A stretch of 14,787 bases of DNA, from contig JAUVYD010000013.1 of assembly GCA_030603265.1 (NCBI GenBank), forward strand, positions 1 through 14,787, written 5' to 3'. The first letter of the stretch is position 1. Each line of letters starts with the position of its first letter. This document shows, one piece after another, positions 13,413-14,787 of this stretch. The stretch is from Dehalococcoidia bacterium (lineage in GTDB: Bacteria; Chloroflexota; Dehalococcoidia; GIF9; AB-539-J10). The translations under genes were made by a program, and so were the position numbers. The notes beneath the pieces are model-generated. The model was given only the letters and a program-made list of their open reading frames with translations. It searched no databases and was not told the origin of the DNA.

Positions 13413-13619
13413 ATGGCCAACAACGTCTACAAGAGCATCGAACTGACAGGTTCCTCGCCCACAAGCATCGAGGATGCAGTCCGCGTCGCAATCGAGAGGG
13501 CAGGCAAGACAATCCGCAACATGAGCTGCTTCGAGGTGGTCGATACACGCGGCTACGTAGAGGATAACAAGATAGCCTACTGGCAGGCCACCATCAAGAT
13601 AAGCTTCACAGTGGAATAG
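13413..13619 (+). CDS. Dodecin-family protein without the usual flavin-stacking Trp
   Basis: Dodecins are small cytoplasmic proteins that assemble as hollow dodecamers and store or buffer flavins. This 68-aa product begins MANNVYKSIELTGSSPTS, followed by the amphipathic helix IEDAVRVAIERAGKTI and two strands, FEVVDTRGYV and AYWQATIKISFTVE. It has the family length and layout. The conserved Gln of the flavin site is present (Q58), with W57 beside it. The position before FEV, where characterised flavin dodecins have Trp (W36 in Halobacterium, W38 in Thermus), is C39. Binding of flavin in the classic stacked way is therefore doubtful; other dodecin subgroups also lack this Trp. The ATG follows AAGGAGG with a short spacing. 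Confidence 0.9.
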   Translation: MANNVYKSIELTGSSPTSIEDAVRVAIERAGKTIRNMSCFEVVDTRGYVEDNKIAYWQATIKISFTVE

Positions 13620-13714
13620 CAGTCCTCGGGGAAAAGCCCCTGCGGCAAGGCAGGCCCGTCACGACCGGCACAGGCGCCTGCGGACCGAATCGGTCGCCGA
13701 GGGGCGCAGTCACT

Positions 13715-13743
13715 CAGCGCGCCGCTGGCACAGTGGCGCGCTG
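13715..13743. terminator. Long hairpin between convergent dodecin and chagasin-like genes
   Basis: CAGCGCGCCGCTG and CAGTGGCGCGCTG pair over 13 positions (one G-T) around a GCA loop. It lies 95 nt after the dodecin stop and 16 nt from the stop of the minus-strand gene, so it is probably a terminator for the latter or for both. No T-run. Confidence 0.6.
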
Positions 13744-13759
13744 TTGGCTGCCGCGGAAG

Positions 13760-14176
13760 TCAGCGGGGAGTTACTGTCACGTTGAAGAGATGTTGTCTGG
13801 CAACATCATCCGGCTCCAGCGGCCCGCGAAGCGCAACGAGAATGACCGACTCTCCCACGTCGGCCGCCGTGAACGTGAAACGATAGTAGCCCCACGAGCA
13901 GAGCTTGCAGTCACGGTCCTCCGGAAACACAAGTTCTTCGGAGACAAGCTCAAAGTCTGACTCCTCAAACTCGGCATCCCATCTGTACCCCGTATCAGGA
14001 CTATCGGGAAGAGAGAGGACAAAACTGTCGCCATTCCGAACCACGACAGGCACGTCTGAATCCGAATACATCTTCGGTTCTGAGCTACAGCCCTGCGGTA
14101 CGAGCATCGCGGCTATAGCCACGATGAGCACAAGAAATCGACTGTCCGGCAACCATCGAAATGGTCTCATGTGCAT
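13760..14176 (-). CDS. Chagasin-type (MEROPS I42) cysteine protease inhibitor, exported
   Basis: The 138-aa protein starts with basic residues and a hydrophobic stretch, FLVLIVAIAAMLVPQG. A Cys follows (residue 30, GCSS), which suggests a lipoprotein signal although PQG before the Cys is not an ideal lipobox. The mature part has chagasin features: NGDSFVLSLPDSPDTGYRW, containing the inhibitory loop pattern [NS]PxTGYxW; an RFTFTAADVGESVILVALRG segment corresponding to the second loop and strand; and a final LFNVTVTPR strand. Members block papain-like cysteine proteases. Here it would act outside the membrane, against self or foreign proteases. The ATG at 14176 has an AAGGGGAA site upstream. 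A second ATG at 14170 sits six nt after a TATACT hexamer and could be a leaderless start. Confidence 0.85.
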   Translation of the reverse strand: MHMRPFRWLPDSRFLVLIVAIAAMLVPQGCSSEPKMYSDSDVPVVVRNGDSFVLSLPDSPDTGYRWDAEFEESDFELVSEELVFPEDRDCKLCSWGYYRFTFTAADVGESVILVALRGPLEPDDVARQHLFNVTVTPR

Positions 14177-14177
14177 C

Positions 14178-14183
14178 AGTATA
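14178..14183 (-). promoter_or_regulatory. -10-like TATACT at the chagasin-like gene
   Basis: TATACT (five of six to TATAAT) ends one base before the first ATG and eight bases before the second (14170-14168). No -35 match lies at 17 bp. If used, it would give a leaderless message beginning near the second ATG. Confidence 0.35.
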
Positions 14184-14216
14184 GATTCCCCTTGTGCTCA
14201 CCCCGACTCTGGCATC

Positions 14217-14236
14217 CCTTCAGATACCTCTGAAGG
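14217..14236. repeat. Perfect 8-bp inverted repeat with 4-nt loop
   Basis: CCTTCAGA and TCTGAAGG flank TACC, about 40 bp upstream of the chagasin-like start. It may be an operator for that gene or a terminator for minus-strand transcripts arriving from the cupin gene. Confidence 0.45.
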
Positions 14237-14317
14237 CGCACTGCAGCCCCCAATGATGCCGGACAAGGCCTGGAGGGAAAAGAATGAGGCAGAAGGCAGC
14301 CGCAAACCAGTGAAGCT

Positions 14318-14340
14318 CCGTTTTCTCCATAGAGAAACGG
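14318..14340 (-). terminator. Hairpin after the cupin gene
   Basis: CCGTTTTCTC and GAGAAACGG pair with one bulged T around a CATA loop, 54 nt beyond the cupin stop. A/T-rich pairs and the absence of a T-run make it a modest terminator candidate. Confidence 0.4.
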
Positions 14341-14394
14341 CGCTGTGCTCCACGAGCGCAATGAGAGAAGGCCGCGGGCAGGGGTATTCCCGTA

Positions 14395-14787
14395 CTACTT
14401 CTTCTTCGCCTGCTCCAGCTTTGCCAGGAGGTCGGCTCGGGGAGGGATGAAGATATCTATTGCCTTGCAGCCGCACTCCGGGATGTAGCCGCCGTGCTCT
14501 ATGTTTGAAGGCAGCATGATGATATCGCCTTTCTTCAGGTGATACAGCTTTCCTTCGACGATCTCGTCCTGTTCGCCATCGATTACTATCATGACCTGTT
14601 CGGCTTCATGACGATGCGGCGGGAAGTAGGCGTTGGGCTCCTGCCTGAGAATACTAAGCATGACCTTGTCGGTGGCGACGATATGGCTCATGGAGCCCGG
14701 GTTCAGTTCCACCTCAGGAACATCAGGGTAGTGCACGACCCGCTTCTCGTATTCCTCCTGGCTTGCGTACGGTTCCTTCTTCTCCAT
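14395..14787 (-). CDS. Single-domain cupin protein, 130 aa (start at window edge)
   Basis: Cupin motif 1 is PPHRHEAEQVMIVIDGE, with H58, H60 and E63 as metal ligands. Motif 2 is KKGDIIMLPSNIEHGG, with H98 as the fourth ligand. The spacing between motifs is short, as in small one-domain cupins. A Cys-containing ECGCKAIDIF strand and a basic tail (LAKLEQAKKK) follow. Such proteins are usually metal-dependent enzymes of small-molecule metabolism or sensor-like binding proteins; the substrate cannot be told. The first visible codon is an ATG at the last base of the window, so the gene may start here or continue beyond. Length is reasonable for a complete protein. No promoter is visible. Confidence 0.85.
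   Translation of the reverse strand: MEKKEPYASQEEYEKRVVHYPDVPEVELNPGSMSHIVATDKVMLSILRQEPNAYFPPHRHEAEQVMIVIDGEQDEIVEGKLYHLKKGDIIMLPSNIEHGGYIPECGCKAIDIFIPPRADLLAKLEQAKKK

Noticed and set aside
1..14787. tRNA, rRNA, riboswitch or CRISPR array
   Set aside because: I looked for tRNA-like T-loop boxes, evenly spaced direct repeats longer than 20 bp and B12-box-like elements near the cobalamin gene, and saw none that hold up. A covariance-model scan would settle the RNA part.

Overview
This is a moderately GC-rich bacterial window (roughly 57-60% G+C by eye) with about thirteen protein genes, most in small transcription units. The mix is a B12-binding radical SAM enzyme, Pth, an FAH-family enzyme, a PhoB-type two-component system, an enolase-superfamily dehydratase-like enzyme, a PAC2 protein, a dodecin, a chagasin-type inhibitor and a cupin. 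Together with GC-rich hairpins lacking strong U-tracts and some leaders with almost no 5' UTR, this would suit Chloroflexota (Dehalococcoidia-like) or a similar lineage. That placement is inference; no rRNA or tRNA gene is present to test it.

Layout. 1-251 (-) is the 5' end of an unrecognised gene cut by the left edge. 252-860 has no gene but holds one copy of a 27-bp repeat. 861-2354 (-) is a B12/radical SAM protein with a GTG start. 2571-3120 (+) is a decayed four-helix-bundle gene: its N-terminus is missing, it has one frameshift, and a CACGGAC-type repeat lies in frame within it. A second copy of the 27-bp repeat follows at 3149. 3347-3931 (-) is pth, with a consensus -10 so close to the ATG that the mRNA may be nearly leaderless. 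4147-5019 (+) is a conserved-looking protein of unknown function, followed by a strong hairpin. 5269-6024 (+) is an FAH-family enzyme.

8268-6088 (-) is a response regulator/histidine kinase operon. Upstream of it, and transcribed toward it, is 8374-8913 (-), a small secreted beta-rich protein. Its promoter region carries four half-sites at an exact 11-bp period, ending about 10 bp before a -10-like hexamer. This is the layout of PhoB/OmpR-type activated promoters, so it is a candidate target of the adjacent regulator. 9193-10377 (-) is a mandelate racemase/enolase-superfamily enzyme with a good terminator. 10602-10806 (-) is a small gene with a strong Shine-Dalgarno that is open only if one frameshift is allowed. 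11138-12007 (+) is a TPR-ending protein, 12133-13011 (-) a PAC2 protein, 13413-13619 (+) a dodecin lacking the usual flavin-stacking Trp, 13760-14176 (-) a chagasin-like exported inhibitor, and 14395-14787 (-) a single-domain cupin reaching the right edge.

Best leads: the 11-bp phased operator beside the two-component system, the frameshifted small gene at 10602-10806, the repeat-invaded four-helix-bundle pseudogene, the Trp-less dodecin, and the unknown protein at 4147-5019. I saw no CRISPR array, no complete insertion sequence and no obvious defence or biosynthetic cluster.
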